DNA from: Acidimicrobiaceae bacterium | GTDB lineage: Bacteria; Actinomycetota; Acidimicrobiia; Acidimicrobiales; Ilumatobacteraceae | Direction of reading: 5' to 3' | NCBI GenBank assembly: GCA_947490975.1 | Contig: CANLHV010000026.1 | Location: 1 to 13,012, forward strand | Length of the DNA stretch: 13,012 nucleotides | Part shown: positions 1 through 6,906 of the stretch, one piece after another | Numbering within the stretch: the stretch's first letter is position 1 | How the letters are laid out: each line of letters begins with the position of its first letter | Made by a program: the position numbers and the translations under genes | Notes under the pieces: generated by a model | Database searches by the model: none | What the model was told of the DNA's origin: nothing | Seen by the model: only the letters and a program-made list of their open reading frames with translations

Positions 1-689
1 CCCCACTTAGATTGGCCGAAGCGGTAGCCAACACTGCGAACTGTTTCGATGAGGTTGGCGTGTTCTTCACCTAATTTGGCGCGAAGTCGACGAATATGAA
101 CGTCGACCGTTCGAGCACCGCCGTAATATTCGTATCCCCAAACTCGAGAAAGCAAAACTTCTCGACTGAAAACCTTTCCGGGGTTTTGCGCCAGAAATTT
201 CAGCAGTTCATATTCCATGTAAGTCAAATCAAGTGGCTTGCCACCAAATGACGCTTGATACGTCTCGGTGTTAAGCATCAATCCGCTGTACTCAATAAGT
301 GACTCACGAGACGCTGCCATCTCGGTGTAAAACAAATGACGAAGTCGAGAGTCAAGTTCGCGAGGGTGGATTGGCGCAAGACAAAAGTCATCAAAAATGT
401 CGTCACGCATTTCGAGATCTGCGAGTTGAGCACCAGTCACTAAGACAATGATGCGATCGACACGATTTTCGCGACGACGCAACGCACGACAAATTGCCCA
501 TGCTGATTCTGGGTCTTGACTGCAGTCAACCACCGCGCCAAACCAACCCGAACCTGGTTCGAGTTTGTCTAGTGCTTGGCTGGAGCTGACCGCTTTCCAT
601 GAATAACCCGAGAGATCAAGAGTTCGCGCGACGTCGATCGGCGCGGGATCTGGAAATACTGCGAGCAGTTTTTCGTCGTCGCTTGGCAT
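1..689 (-). CDS. glnR: GlnR-like atypical response regulator (3' end outside window)
   Basis: Predicted OmpR-family transcription regulator of nitrogen genes. The reading frame starts at ATG 689-687 and runs off the window edge after 229 codons. Residues 1-120 resemble a receiver domain: Asp55 sits at the usual phosphoacceptor position, but the paired acidic residues near the N-terminus are missing and the conserved Lys is Ala105 (LAP instead of KP), as expected of an orphan, non-phosphorylated receiver. Residues 135-225 form a winged helix with the strongly GlnR-like stretches ELLKFLAQNP, RVWGYEYYGGARTVDVH and RRLRAKLG. The end of the wing (SVGYRFG) is present, so only a few residues are probably missing. 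The gene begins 8 bases after the GSI stop codon, so it is probably co-transcribed with glnA. I know Streptomyces GlnR as a close match to the C-terminal half from memory; orthology is inferred from that and from the neighbourhood. A different OmpR-family regulator is the alternative. Confidence 0.85.
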   Translation of the reverse strand, partial: MPSDDEKLLAVFPDPAPIDVARTLDLSGYSWKAVSSSQALDKLEPGSGWFGAVVDCSQDPESAWAICRALRRRENRVDRIIVLVTGAQLADLEMRDDIFDDFCLAPIHPRELDSRLRHLFYTEMAASRESLIEYSGLMLNTETYQASFGGKPLDLTYMEYELLKFLAQNPGKVFSREVLLSRVWGYEYYGGARTVDVHIRRLRAKLGEEHANLIETVRSVGYRFGQSKW

Positions 690-697
690 GGTCAAAT

Positions 698-2035
698 TTA
701 GAGCGACCGAAGATAGCGATTTAGTTCGTATTGGCTGATGTGAGTTTTGTAGCCACGCCATTCAGCACGTTTATTGCGCAGGAACCACTCAAAAATATGT
801 TCACCGAGTGCTTCAGCGACGAGTTCTGATCGCTCCATTACGCGCAGAGCATCTGAAAGTGACTGAGGCAACTGCTCGATACCGAGTTTGGCCAACATGT
901 CGTCGCCCATTTCGAACAAGTTTGAGTCTGCTTCTGTTGGAAGTTCGTAACCCTCTTTAATGCCCCGCAAACCTGCGGCGAGAATCACCGAGAATGCAAG
1001 ATAAGGATTACACGCCGGATCTGGCGATCGATATTCGATGCGCGTTGCTTGGTCGCTGTTTCGTTTAGCAATCGGCACACGAATCAGGCCGCTGCGATTA
1101 TTGCGTGCCCACGAGATATGTACGGGCGCTTCGAAGCCAGGCACAAGTCTCTTGTAACTATTTACATTTTGGTTGGTAACTGCGGTTATCTCTGCGGCAT
1201 GTCGCAGCAGACCCGCCATAAATTGTTTTGCTGTGACCGACAAGTTGTATGGGTCTTCGCTGTCATAAAAAGCATTCTGTTCGTCTTTAAACAAACTCAA
1301 GTGAAGGTGCATGCCCGAACCTTGCACGCCTTCGAGCGGCTTGGGCATAAAAGTTGCGTGCACATTGTGAAGGGCAGCAATTTCTTTGACCACAAGTCGA
1401 AATGTCATCACGCTGTCGGCCATCGTCAACGCATCTGTGTGGCGCAAATCAATTTCGTGCTGACTAGGTGAGTCTTCGTGAAAGCTGTATTCGACCGGAA
1501 TGCTCATTGTCTCGAGCGTTCGAATTGTCTCTTTACGCAATGAACTAGTGATGTCGTTACTCGTTAAATCGAAGAAGCCACCTTCGTCGAGCGGCACTGG
1601 CCGTGAATCAACTTTTGGTGGGTCGAAGTAAAAGTATTCGATGTCTGGCGCGATATAAAACTGATAACCGAGTTCTCGTGCGCTGTTTAGATTTCGTCGC
1701 AATACTTGTCGAGGGTCGCCATCGAATGCCGTGCCATCAAGTTTTGCTATGTCGCAGAACACTCGGGCTTCAGCACCTTTAGGGTCAACCCAAGGTAGAA
1801 CCTCGAATGTGTTTGGGTCGGGCAGTGCTAAAACATCGCTCTCTTGCACACGACTGAAACCGTCGATCGCCGAGCCGTCAAAACTCATGCCGTCATTGAG
1901 TGCGTTTTCCATTTCGGCTGGGCTAATGGCGAAACTTTTTAGGTTGCCGAGAACATCGGTGAACCATAAACGAACTAGGCGAATGCCGCGCTCTTCAACT
2001 GTGCGAAGTACATAGTCGCGTTGCTGCTCAATCAT
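698..2035 (-). CDS. glnA2: Glutamine synthetase type I, GlnA2-like (possible gamma-glutamylpolyamine synthetase)
   Basis: 445 residues, the length of actinobacterial GlnA2 rather than the roughly 470 of adenylylated GlnA. GS enzymes join ammonia (or, in some GlnA2/GlnA3 proteins, polyamines) to glutamate using ATP. An N-terminal beta-grasp (residues 15-100, GSAIDGF at 54-60) precedes the catalytic domain. Visible active-site residues are Glu133, Glu187, Glu194, His243 (GSGMHLHLSL), Glu302 (FEAP), Arg314 and Glu334/Arg336 (RIEYRSPDPACNPYLAF). Two oddities: the first metal glutamate of the usual ExE pair is Asp131, and the tyrosine adenylylated in GlnA is Phe374 (SNLFE), so control by GlnE-type adenylylation is unlikely. 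The C-terminus EWRGYKTHISQYELNRYL closely resembles mycobacterial GlnA2. The start is ATG 2035-2033, preceded by only a weak purine stretch. The gene lies between GSII and glnR on the same strand. Whether it makes glutamine or gamma-glutamylpolyamine cannot be read from sequence. Confidence 0.93.
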   Translation of the reverse strand: MIEQQRDYVLRTVEERGIRLVRLWFTDVLGNLKSFAISPAEMENALNDGMSFDGSAIDGFSRVQESDVLALPDPNTFEVLPWVDPKGAEARVFCDIAKLDGTAFDGDPRQVLRRNLNSARELGYQFYIAPDIEYFYFDPPKVDSRPVPLDEGGFFDLTSNDITSSLRKETIRTLETMSIPVEYSFHEDSPSQHEIDLRHTDALTMADSVMTFRLVVKEIAALHNVHATFMPKPLEGVQGSGMHLHLSLFKDEQNAFYDSEDPYNLSVTAKQFMAGLLRHAAEITAVTNQNVNSYKRLVPGFEAPVHISWARNNRSGLIRVPIAKRNSDQATRIEYRSPDPACNPYLAFSVILAAGLRGIKEGYELPTEADSNLFEMGDDMLAKLGIEQLPQSLSDALRVMERSELVAEALGEHIFEWFLRNKRAEWRGYKTHISQYELNRYLRSL

Positions 2036-2072
2036 CTCAGCGCTCTTTTCGCTCGATTTGCATAAATACAGT

Positions 2073-2114
2073 CTGCCGCCGCAACCTCGAGTTTCACTCG
2101 GGCAACGGCGGCAG
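2073..2114 (-). terminator. Hairpin between GSII and GSI genes (terminator or attenuator)
   Basis: A perfect 9-bp stem pairs CTGCCGCCG (2073-2081) with CGGCGGCAG (2106-2114). Inside it, CGAG/CTCG can form a second short stem with a five-base loop. Read leftward, the hairpin follows GSII and is trailed by a weak T-containing tract (ACTGTATTTATG), so it could stop or attenuate read-through into GSI. The run of T is poor, so full termination is uncertain. Confidence 0.55.
2091..2106 (-). promoter_or_regulatory. Candidate GlnR box upstream of GSI
   Basis: On the minus strand the sequence reads GTTGC-N6-GAAAC. The GlnR consensus as I know it is gTnAC-N6-GaAAC, so one position of ten differs. It lies 56 bases upstream of the GSI start codon and inside the loop region of the inter-GS hairpin. 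The pattern is short and could arise by chance; the same arrangement upstream of GSII raises its likelihood. Confidence 0.35.
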
Positions 2115-2156
2115 GACTATTGGATTTTTGGGATTTTTGCGATTACAAATTCGTGA

Positions 2157-3230
2157 TTACTTCTTCTTCGCCTTTTTCTTTGTGGCTGGCTTTGCCTTCT
2201 TTTTATTGGTGCCTTTTGCTGGCGAAGATTGACCACACACAGTTTCAAGAATCAATTGAGTAACTACGTATGGATCCATATTTGCGTTTGGCCGGCGATC
2301 TTCGGCATAACCTTTTTGATCACGCGCAACCTGCCATGGAATTCGAACAGATGCACCACGGTTTGACACACCGTAACTGAACTTGTTGTACGGGGCTGTT
2401 TCGTGTTTGCCGGTCAGACGACTTTCAATATCGTGGCCATAGTTGCTGACGTGCTCGTTGATTCGTGTGCCGAGTGCTTTGCAAGCGTCATCTATCGCTT
2501 TGTAGTTCGAGCGCATTGCTTTCGTCGAGAAGTTGGTGTGGCAACCTGCGCCGTTCCAGTCTCCTTGTTGAGGTTTCGCGTCAAGCGAGATGACTACGTC
2601 GTAATCTTCGGCGATGCGATGCAACAACCATCTTGCGACATGCAACTCGTCACTAACTTGAAGCGCGCCTACTGGGCCAATTTGAAACTCCCATTGGCCG
2701 GGCATAACTTCGGCGTTTGTTCCAGAGATATGCAGACCAGCTTCGAGACACATTTCGGTATGAATCTCGACAATCTCTCGACCCATTACTCGGCCTGCTC
2801 CGACGCCACAGTAGTAAGGACCTTGCGGCGCTGGTTCACCTGAAAGTTCAGGAAATCCAAATGGACGACCGTTGAGTCGCATCATTGTGTATTCCTGTTC
2901 GATTCCGTAAATCATTTTTTGATCTGCATACCGCTTGGCGGTTTCGGCGCACTGAGCACGGGTATTTGTTGGGTGCGGTTTGCCCGTTGAAGCAACAAGA
3001 ACTTCGCACATGACGAGAACATTTTTTCCGCCGCGAATTGGATCTTTGCAACTGAAAACCGGATTCAAAACGCAGTCTGAAGCTTCGCCGGTTGCTTGAC
3101 TTGTCGAAGAGCCGTCAAAGCCCCAGATCGGTAAAGCTTTGGTGCCGTTTTCGATGATCTTTGTTTTCGAACGCAATGTTGGCGTTGGTTCGACGCCGTC
3201 TATCCAGATGTATTCAGCTTGATATGCCAT
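2157..3230 (-). CDS. glnII: Glutamine synthetase type II (eukaryotic-like)
   Basis: ATP-dependent glutamine synthesis from glutamate and ammonia, in the cytoplasm. I place the start at ATG 3230-3228 because AGAGGAAA lies just upstream; a longer frame opens 30 bases earlier at 3260 but has no such site. The product is 357 residues. The N-terminal beta-grasp carries LRSKTK (19-24) and the family signature WGFDGSSTSQA (36-46) with SDC at 51-53. The catalytic domain shows the ExE pair Glu111/Glu113, Glu174 and Glu181 (AEVMPGQWEF), His231 (GAGCHTNFST), Arg291 (SNRGASVRIP) and Glu310/Arg312 (YAEDRRPNANMDPY). The last 15 residues contain ten lysines (KKKAKPATKKKAKKK), an unusual histone-like tail beyond the expected fold end. 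GSII enzymes are not adenylylated. The gene is first in a leftward GSII-GSI-glnR row and divergent from nadE, which consumes glutamine. Confidence 0.95.
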   Translation of the reverse strand: MAYQAEYIWIDGVEPTPTLRSKTKIIENGTKALPIWGFDGSSTSQATGEASDCVLNPVFSCKDPIRGGKNVLVMCEVLVASTGKPHPTNTRAQCAETAKRYADQKMIYGIEQEYTMMRLNGRPFGFPELSGEPAPQGPYYCGVGAGRVMGREIVEIHTEMCLEAGLHISGTNAEVMPGQWEFQIGPVGALQVSDELHVARWLLHRIAEDYDVVISLDAKPQQGDWNGAGCHTNFSTKAMRSNYKAIDDACKALGTRINEHVSNYGHDIESRLTGKHETAPYNKFSYGVSNRGASVRIPWQVARDQKGYAEDRRPNANMDPYVVTQLILETVCGQSSPAKGTNKKKAKPATKKKAKKK

Positions 3231-3234
3231 TAAG

Positions 3235-3243
3235 TTTCCTCTC
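3235..3243 (-). promoter_or_regulatory. Ribosome binding site deciding the GSII start
   Basis: On the minus strand GAGAGGAAA precedes ATG 3230 by four bases, with the AGAGG core about seven bases from it. This is one of few clear Shine-Dalgarno sequences in the window and favours the ATG at 3230 over the upstream in-frame start at 3260. Confidence 0.7.
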
Positions 3244-3299
3244 AATCTTGAATTCGCCACGGCGGCAAATTTCTAACCCTGTCAGTTTTGCCGATGGCC

Positions 3300-3315
3300 G
3301 TTTCTCATCCGTTGC
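3300..3315 (-). promoter_or_regulatory. Candidate GlnR box upstream of GSII
   Basis: The minus strand reads GCAAC-N6-GAAAC, one mismatch to the GlnR pair gTnAC-N6-GaAAC as I know it. The 3' end of the box lies about 70 bases upstream of the GSII start, in the 132-base divergent region shared with nadE. A further TTTAC stands six bases upstream of GCAAC in the same phase. No convincing sigma-A hexamers were seen for GSII. Confidence 0.35.
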
Positions 3316-3350
3316 CCGTTTGTAAACGGAGTGTGAAGTTTTTGGCTGGG

Positions 3351-3362
3351 TAGCCTGACTGC
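3351..3362 (+). promoter_or_regulatory. Leaderless-type promoter of nadE
   Basis: TAGCCT at 3351-3356 is followed by GACTGC and then directly by the GTG start codon. A -10 element six bases before the start places the expected transcription start on the start codon itself, and there is no Shine-Dalgarno sequence. The block GGGTAGCCTGACTGC is nearly identical to that before moaD. Confidence 0.6.
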
Positions 3363-5018
3363 GTGGCCGAATTCGCCAAACTTCGCGTAGGGCTTGCCCA
3401 AATCAACCCAACTGTTGGTGCCTTGCGCGAAAACGCAACCAAAATTTTGGACTATTACGGTCAGGCCGCCGAGGCTGGATGCGATGTAGTCGCGTTTCCC
3501 GAGCTGTCGATTACCGGTTATCCGCCTGAAGATTTAGTGCTGAAGCAAGGCTTCGTTGCCGAGAATCAGTTCGTTCTTGCAGAAATTGTGAAGTCAATCG
3601 GTGAGACATACGCAGTCATCGGTTTTGTCGAACAGGGTCAAAAATCTGGTGAGCTTTACAACGCTGCAGCAATTTGTCAAAACCAAAAAGTAGTTGGTGT
3701 TTATCGCAAACATTTGCTACCTAATTACAACGTGTTTGACGAGCAACGATATTTCACGCCGGGCATTCACAATCCGTTGTTCAACATCAAAGGTGCTTGT
3801 GTCGGTGTGACGATTTGCGAAGACATCTGGGATTCACAAGGTCCAGTTTCAGTACAGGCTTCTTTGGGCGCGGTACTCAACTTAAATATCAATGGCTCGC
3901 CGTTTCATGCGGGCAAGATTGGTGCGCGTCGTGAAATGCTGAGTTCGCGTGCTCGCGACGGCGAATGTGTCGTGGCATACGTCAACCAGGTTGGTGGACA
4001 AGACGAACTCGTGTTTGACGGCGGATCAATGATCTTGGCTGCCGATGGCACGATCGTCGCCAGCGCGGCACAGTTTGTCGAAGAATTATTGGTCTGCGAT
4101 TTGGTATTGCCGAAGTCAAAATCTGTTGCGGCACCACAACAATCTCGTGGTCAAGTTGCTGAGCCGTTGCATGAAGATGCACAGATTTTTGCAGCGCTCG
4201 TGTTGGGCACTCGAGACTATGTTCAAAAAAATGGATTCAAAGATGTCGTGATTGGACTTTCGGGGGGTATTGATTCGGCATTGGTAGCCGCGGTTGCAAC
4301 TCAGGCACTTGGCTCTGAACACGTTCACGGTGTGGCAATGCCATCGCGCTATTCGTCGCCAGGTTCGGTATCTGATGCCGAACTTTTGGCGCGCAATTTA
4401 GATATCGACATTCAAACTATTTCGATTGAGCCTGCGTTCAGTGCTTATCTTGACGCGCTCGCTCCGAGTTTTGCCGACCGTCGCGCAGACTTGACCGAAG
4501 AGAATTTGCAGAGCCGTGTTCGCGGCACGACATTGATGGCTCTTTCGAACAAATTTGGATGGATGGTTCTGACAACTGGCAATAAAAGTGAAATAGCAGT
4601 TGGATACTTCACGTTGTATGGCGACTCAGTTGGTGGTTACGCGGTGATCAAAGATTTGTTCAAGACAAAGGTCTATGAAATCTGCGCTTTTTTTAATCAA
4701 CAAAGTGGTCGTGATTTGATACCCGATTCGACAATCAATAAAGCACCTTCTGCAGAGTTGCGCGCAGACCAGCGCGACGATCAAAGTTTGCCGCCTTATG
4801 AAGTTCTAGACCCGATTCTTAAGCTTTACGTCGAAGATGATTTAACCGCCCAGCAGATCATTGAAGTTGGCTATGACTCGACACTCGTAAAGCGCATTAC
4901 ACGGCTTGTTGATATGAACGAATATAAACGCCGACAGGGTGCGCCAGGCGTGCGAATTAGCACCAAAGCATTCGGCAAAGATCGGCGACTACCGATTACG
5001 AACAAATTTTCTGGTTAG
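3363..5018 (+). CDS. nadE: Glutamine-dependent NAD+ synthetase
   Basis: Catalyses the last step of NAD+ synthesis: nicotinic acid adenine dinucleotide, ATP and glutamine give NAD+. The 551-residue protein has two domains. An N-terminal nitrilase-type glutaminase (about 5-260) carries the triad Glu47 (FPELSITGYPP), Lys116 (YRKHLLPNYNVFDE) and Cys152 (TICEDIW). A C-terminal NAD synthase domain (about 270-540) has the pyrophosphatase loop LSGGIDS at 299-305, SRVRGTTLMALSNKFG, TTGNKSEIAVGY and LPPYEVLDPIL. The glutaminase domain shows that it can use glutamine rather than only free ammonia. The start is GTG 3363, chosen because MAEFAKLRVGLAQINPTVG begins right at the first nitrilase strand and a leaderless promoter sits in front. 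It is divergent from GSII, which is a plausible metabolic pairing. Its 3' end is convergent with the MFS gene, 23 bases away. Confidence 0.97.
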   Translation: MAEFAKLRVGLAQINPTVGALRENATKILDYYGQAAEAGCDVVAFPELSITGYPPEDLVLKQGFVAENQFVLAEIVKSIGETYAVIGFVEQGQKSGELYNAAAICQNQKVVGVYRKHLLPNYNVFDEQRYFTPGIHNPLFNIKGACVGVTICEDIWDSQGPVSVQASLGAVLNLNINGSPFHAGKIGARREMLSSRARDGECVVAYVNQVGGQDELVFDGGSMILAADGTIVASAAQFVEELLVCDLVLPKSKSVAAPQQSRGQVAEPLHEDAQIFAALVLGTRDYVQKNGFKDVVIGLSGGIDSALVAAVATQALGSEHVHGVAMPSRYSSPGSVSDAELLARNLDIDIQTISIEPAFSAYLDALAPSFADRRADLTEENLQSRVRGTTLMALSNKFGWMVLTTGNKSEIAVGYFTLYGDSVGGYAVIKDLFKTKVYEICAFFNQQSGRDLIPDSTINKAPSAELRADQRDDQSLPPYEVLDPILKLYVEDDLTAQQIIEVGYDSTLVKRITRLVDMNEYKRRQGAPGVRISTKAFGKDRRLPITNKFSG

Positions 5019-5026
5019 AAAACCAG
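5011..5026. terminator. Short hairpin at the nadE/MFS convergence
   Basis: CTGGTT (5011-5016) and AACCAG (5021-5026) form a perfect 6-bp stem with loop AGAA. The nadE stop codon TAG lies at the stem-loop junction. It sits between two convergent genes only 23 bases apart, so it may serve as a bidirectional terminator. No long T run follows on either strand. Confidence 0.4.
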
Positions 5027-5028
5027 TA

Positions 5029-5085
5029 ACGAATAAATTATTTAGTCGTGAACGAGTCCACCACGGCGGTGGTACGAATAAATTA
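5029..5085. repeat. 12-bp direct repeat flanking the 3' end of the MFS gene
   Basis: ACGAATAAATTA occurs at 5029-5040 and again, identical, at 5074-5085. The 33 bases between them contain a short inverted repeat ACCAC/GTGGT. The right copy and the interval code for the C-terminus of the MFS protein. Origin is unknown; a small duplication is one possibility. Confidence 0.6.
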
Positions 5086-6238
5086 AAAGTGTTGCAACGC
5101 CAGCGCTAGCAGCACCAATCAGCGATGGCAAAGCGATGCCGTTGCTTGATTCGTAAGCGCGAGTGGCGACCAGACTCATCACACTTCGACCAAGTGTGCC
5201 GGCACCGATGACGAGGCCAAGGCCGCTACCCGGTCGTTTTGGTACGAGATGTGTTGCCAGTGGCAGCATGCTGACGACTGCAAACTCGAAACCCAAGATA
5301 TAAACAAGTAGCGCAATTAAACCAAACACCAGATTGTCTGAAACGAACCATAGCGCCAGCCCACCTGGCACCATGATCAAACATCCGATGGCGATGCTTT
5401 TTTCTTTACCCCAGTTGTCTGTTTTATTGGCGCTAGTAATCGAAGCGTAAAGTTCGACGATTCCGAAACTAAAGCCAACTGCGGCAATACCGATTGCACC
5501 GAAGCCAAATTCGTCATCGAGCCATGCGCCAAAAGTTATAAAAATGCATTGACTTGCGCACATCGTGGCGAACATTGTTGCAACAACAAGCCAACCACGA
5601 CCGCTTAAGCGCACACCGTCGTCGGCGACTCGAGAAGAAACTTCGTGTTCTTCAGCTTTGATTCGTGATGCGATGAACATCAGAGAAACTGCCGTAGCCA
5701 AGACACCGGCGATGAATCCTGCGCGCCAACTGCTGAGCGCTGTGATGACGCCCATTAGTGAAACACCGATCAACAGACCGAGCGCCCAAGAAATTTCGGT
5801 GATGCCGATATAACGACCACGCTTCTCATATGGAACATGGTCTGAAATCCATCCTGACATGCCAAGGTCGAAGAAGTTTTTTGTGATGCTGATCAAAGTC
5901 ACACCAATTGTGAAAATATAAATGTTTGGTGAGACTCCGGCAATCAGTGCGCCAAGACCAATGCCGATCAGACCAATGAGCATCGCCGCTCTTCGTGACA
6001 AATAGTCGACGAATTTTCCGATGAACGGTGACAGAAGACCTGAAAGTTCTGAAATTGTTAGGGCAATGCCAATCTCTGAAAGCGAGATGTTAAAACCCTT
6101 GGCGATGATCGCTACAAATGGCGGGGTGAATCGATAGCACGCATTAGTCGTTAAACGGGCCCCTGTTAAAAGGGTGATATTTTTTTTAACTAGTTGAGAA
6201 AACGAATCATCAAGCCAGCGACTTAGCACGAGGCTCAA
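5042..6238 (-). CDS. Major facilitator superfamily transporter, substrate unknown
   Basis: A 398-residue, highly hydrophobic inner-membrane protein with about 12 predicted helices in two halves split by a charged loop near residues 192-214. The MFS motif A region is GKFVDYLSRR (74-83), with Gly74, Asp78, Arg82 and Arg83; a second typical loop is VPYEKRGRYIG (135-145). These support a proton-coupled or facilitated carrier, but nothing reveals the substrate. The start given is TTG 6238-6236; no Shine-Dalgarno sequence is visible, and a GTG three codons later is an alternative. The gene follows the phosphatase gene by 15 bases on the same strand, so the two are probably one transcript. The 3' end faces nadE. 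Confidence 0.85.
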   Translation of the reverse strand: MSLVLSRWLDDSFSQLVKKNITLLTGARLTTNACYRFTPPFVAIIAKGFNISLSEIGIALTISELSGLLSPFIGKFVDYLSRRAAMLIGLIGIGLGALIAGVSPNIYIFTIGVTLISITKNFFDLGMSGWISDHVPYEKRGRYIGITEISWALGLLIGVSLMGVITALSSWRAGFIAGVLATAVSLMFIASRIKAEEHEVSSRVADDGVRLSGRGWLVVATMFATMCASQCIFITFGAWLDDEFGFGAIGIAAVGFSFGIVELYASITSANKTDNWGKEKSIAIGCLIMVPGGLALWFVSDNLVFGLIALLVYILGFEFAVVSMLPLATHLVPKRPGSGLGLVIGAGTLGRSVMSLVATRAYESSNGIALPSLIGAASAGVATLLIYSYHRRGGLVHD

Positions 6239-6253
6239 CGATACAACTATTTG

Positions 6254-6871
6254 CTATAGCGATTCGCTTGAGTCAGCTTCACCGATCACCGCAACGATGC
6301 GACCAGCATGTAACTGATTTTCAGCATCGACTTCGAACCAACAACCGCCGAGGTTTTCAAGGCGATGATCTGAAACTTTCAGTTCGCGGCGAAGTGTTCG
6401 AATGGCACCGCTATGGCTGACAATTAATGCCTGACCACCTCGACATTTGTCGGCGACTTCGATTAATGCCTCGGTCATGCGTTGCACTACTTGGAGGTTC
6501 GGTTCAAAATCTTCTGGTTGGCGGCGCGACTCTAGAAACCCCGGCCAGCCAGCTTCTATCTCTGCATAAGTCAGACCCTGCCACGGCCCAATGTGTGACT
6601 CTTTGAGACGGTCGTCGATGTGCAAGTCAGGCATGTTTTTATGTTCTGCGATTATCTGTGCGGTGCGAAGTGCGCGCTGGAGAGAGCTTGTGGCGATTAA
6701 ATCGAATTTGCCAAGTTTCAAAGCCGCTTGCTGGGCTTGCTGAATGCCCTCGGGTGTTAGTGCGATGTCTGCTTGGCCTTGCCACCGACCTTGGGCATTC
6801 CATTCTGATTGTCCGTGACGTAGCACCAACAAGCGAGTTGTTACGTTGGCAGTTTGAGCTGATTTGGACAC
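6254..6871 (-). CDS. Histidine phosphatase (phosphoglycerate mutase-like)
   Basis: A 205-residue member of the histidine phosphatase superfamily, cytoplasmic. The catalytic set is visible: LRHG with Arg18 and phospho-acceptor His19, SSLQRA with Arg66, the acid/base region KESHIGPWQGL with Glu91, and VSHSG with His153. The stretch from LRLKES-like residues 88-110 (WQGLTYAEIEAGWPG) recalls GpgP-type glucosyl-3-phosphoglycerate phosphatases and other GpmB/CobC-like enzymes; it is shorter than the dPGM mutases, so a phosphatase role is likelier than glycolytic mutase. The substrate is not determinable here. The start is GTG 6871-6869 with the -10-like TACCCT seven bases ahead, so the mRNA is probably leaderless. 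It is divergent from moaD with 35 bases between start codons, and is followed by the MFS gene. Confidence 0.9.
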   Translation of the reverse strand: MSKSAQTANVTTRLLVLRHGQSEWNAQGRWQGQADIALTPEGIQQAQQAALKLGKFDLIATSSLQRALRTAQIIAEHKNMPDLHIDDRLKESHIGPWQGLTYAEIEAGWPGFLESRRQPEDFEPNLQVVQRMTEALIEVADKCRGGQALIVSHSGAIRTLRRELKVSDHRLENLGGCWFEVDAENQLHAGRIVAVIGEADSSESL

Positions 6872-6884
6872 TCAACGCAGGGTA
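6872..6884 (-). promoter_or_regulatory. Leaderless-type promoter of the phosphatase gene
   Basis: Minus-strand TACCCT (6884-6879) stands seven bases before the GTG start. No ribosome binding site is present. Its position back to back with the moaD -10 element leaves only ten bases between the two hexamers. Confidence 0.5.
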
Positions 6885-6894
6885 GTGGCTTGGG

Positions 6895-6906
6895 TAACCT
6901 GACTGC
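6895..6906 (+). promoter_or_regulatory. Leaderless-type promoter of moaD
   Basis: TAACCT (6895-6900), spacer GACTGC, then ATG at 6907. The spacer is identical to that before nadE, and the match extends to TGGCT just upstream. No Shine-Dalgarno sequence. Confidence 0.6.

Noticed and set aside
1049..1471. Plus-strand 140-residue frame inside GSI, with similar opposite-strand frames at 2403-2843, 6639-7250, 7258-7608, 9128-9415 and 10579-10857
   Set aside because: All are antisense or shifted shadows of strongly supported genes, with compositions unlike real proteins.
2117..2160. GGATTTTT repeats after GSII as a transposon or regulatory repeat
   Set aside because: Only two imperfect copies in an A/T-rich spacer; nothing more than low complexity.
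3231..3260. Ten extra N-terminal residues on GSII
   Set aside because: A good ribosome binding site stands before ATG 3230, and the family sequence starts there.
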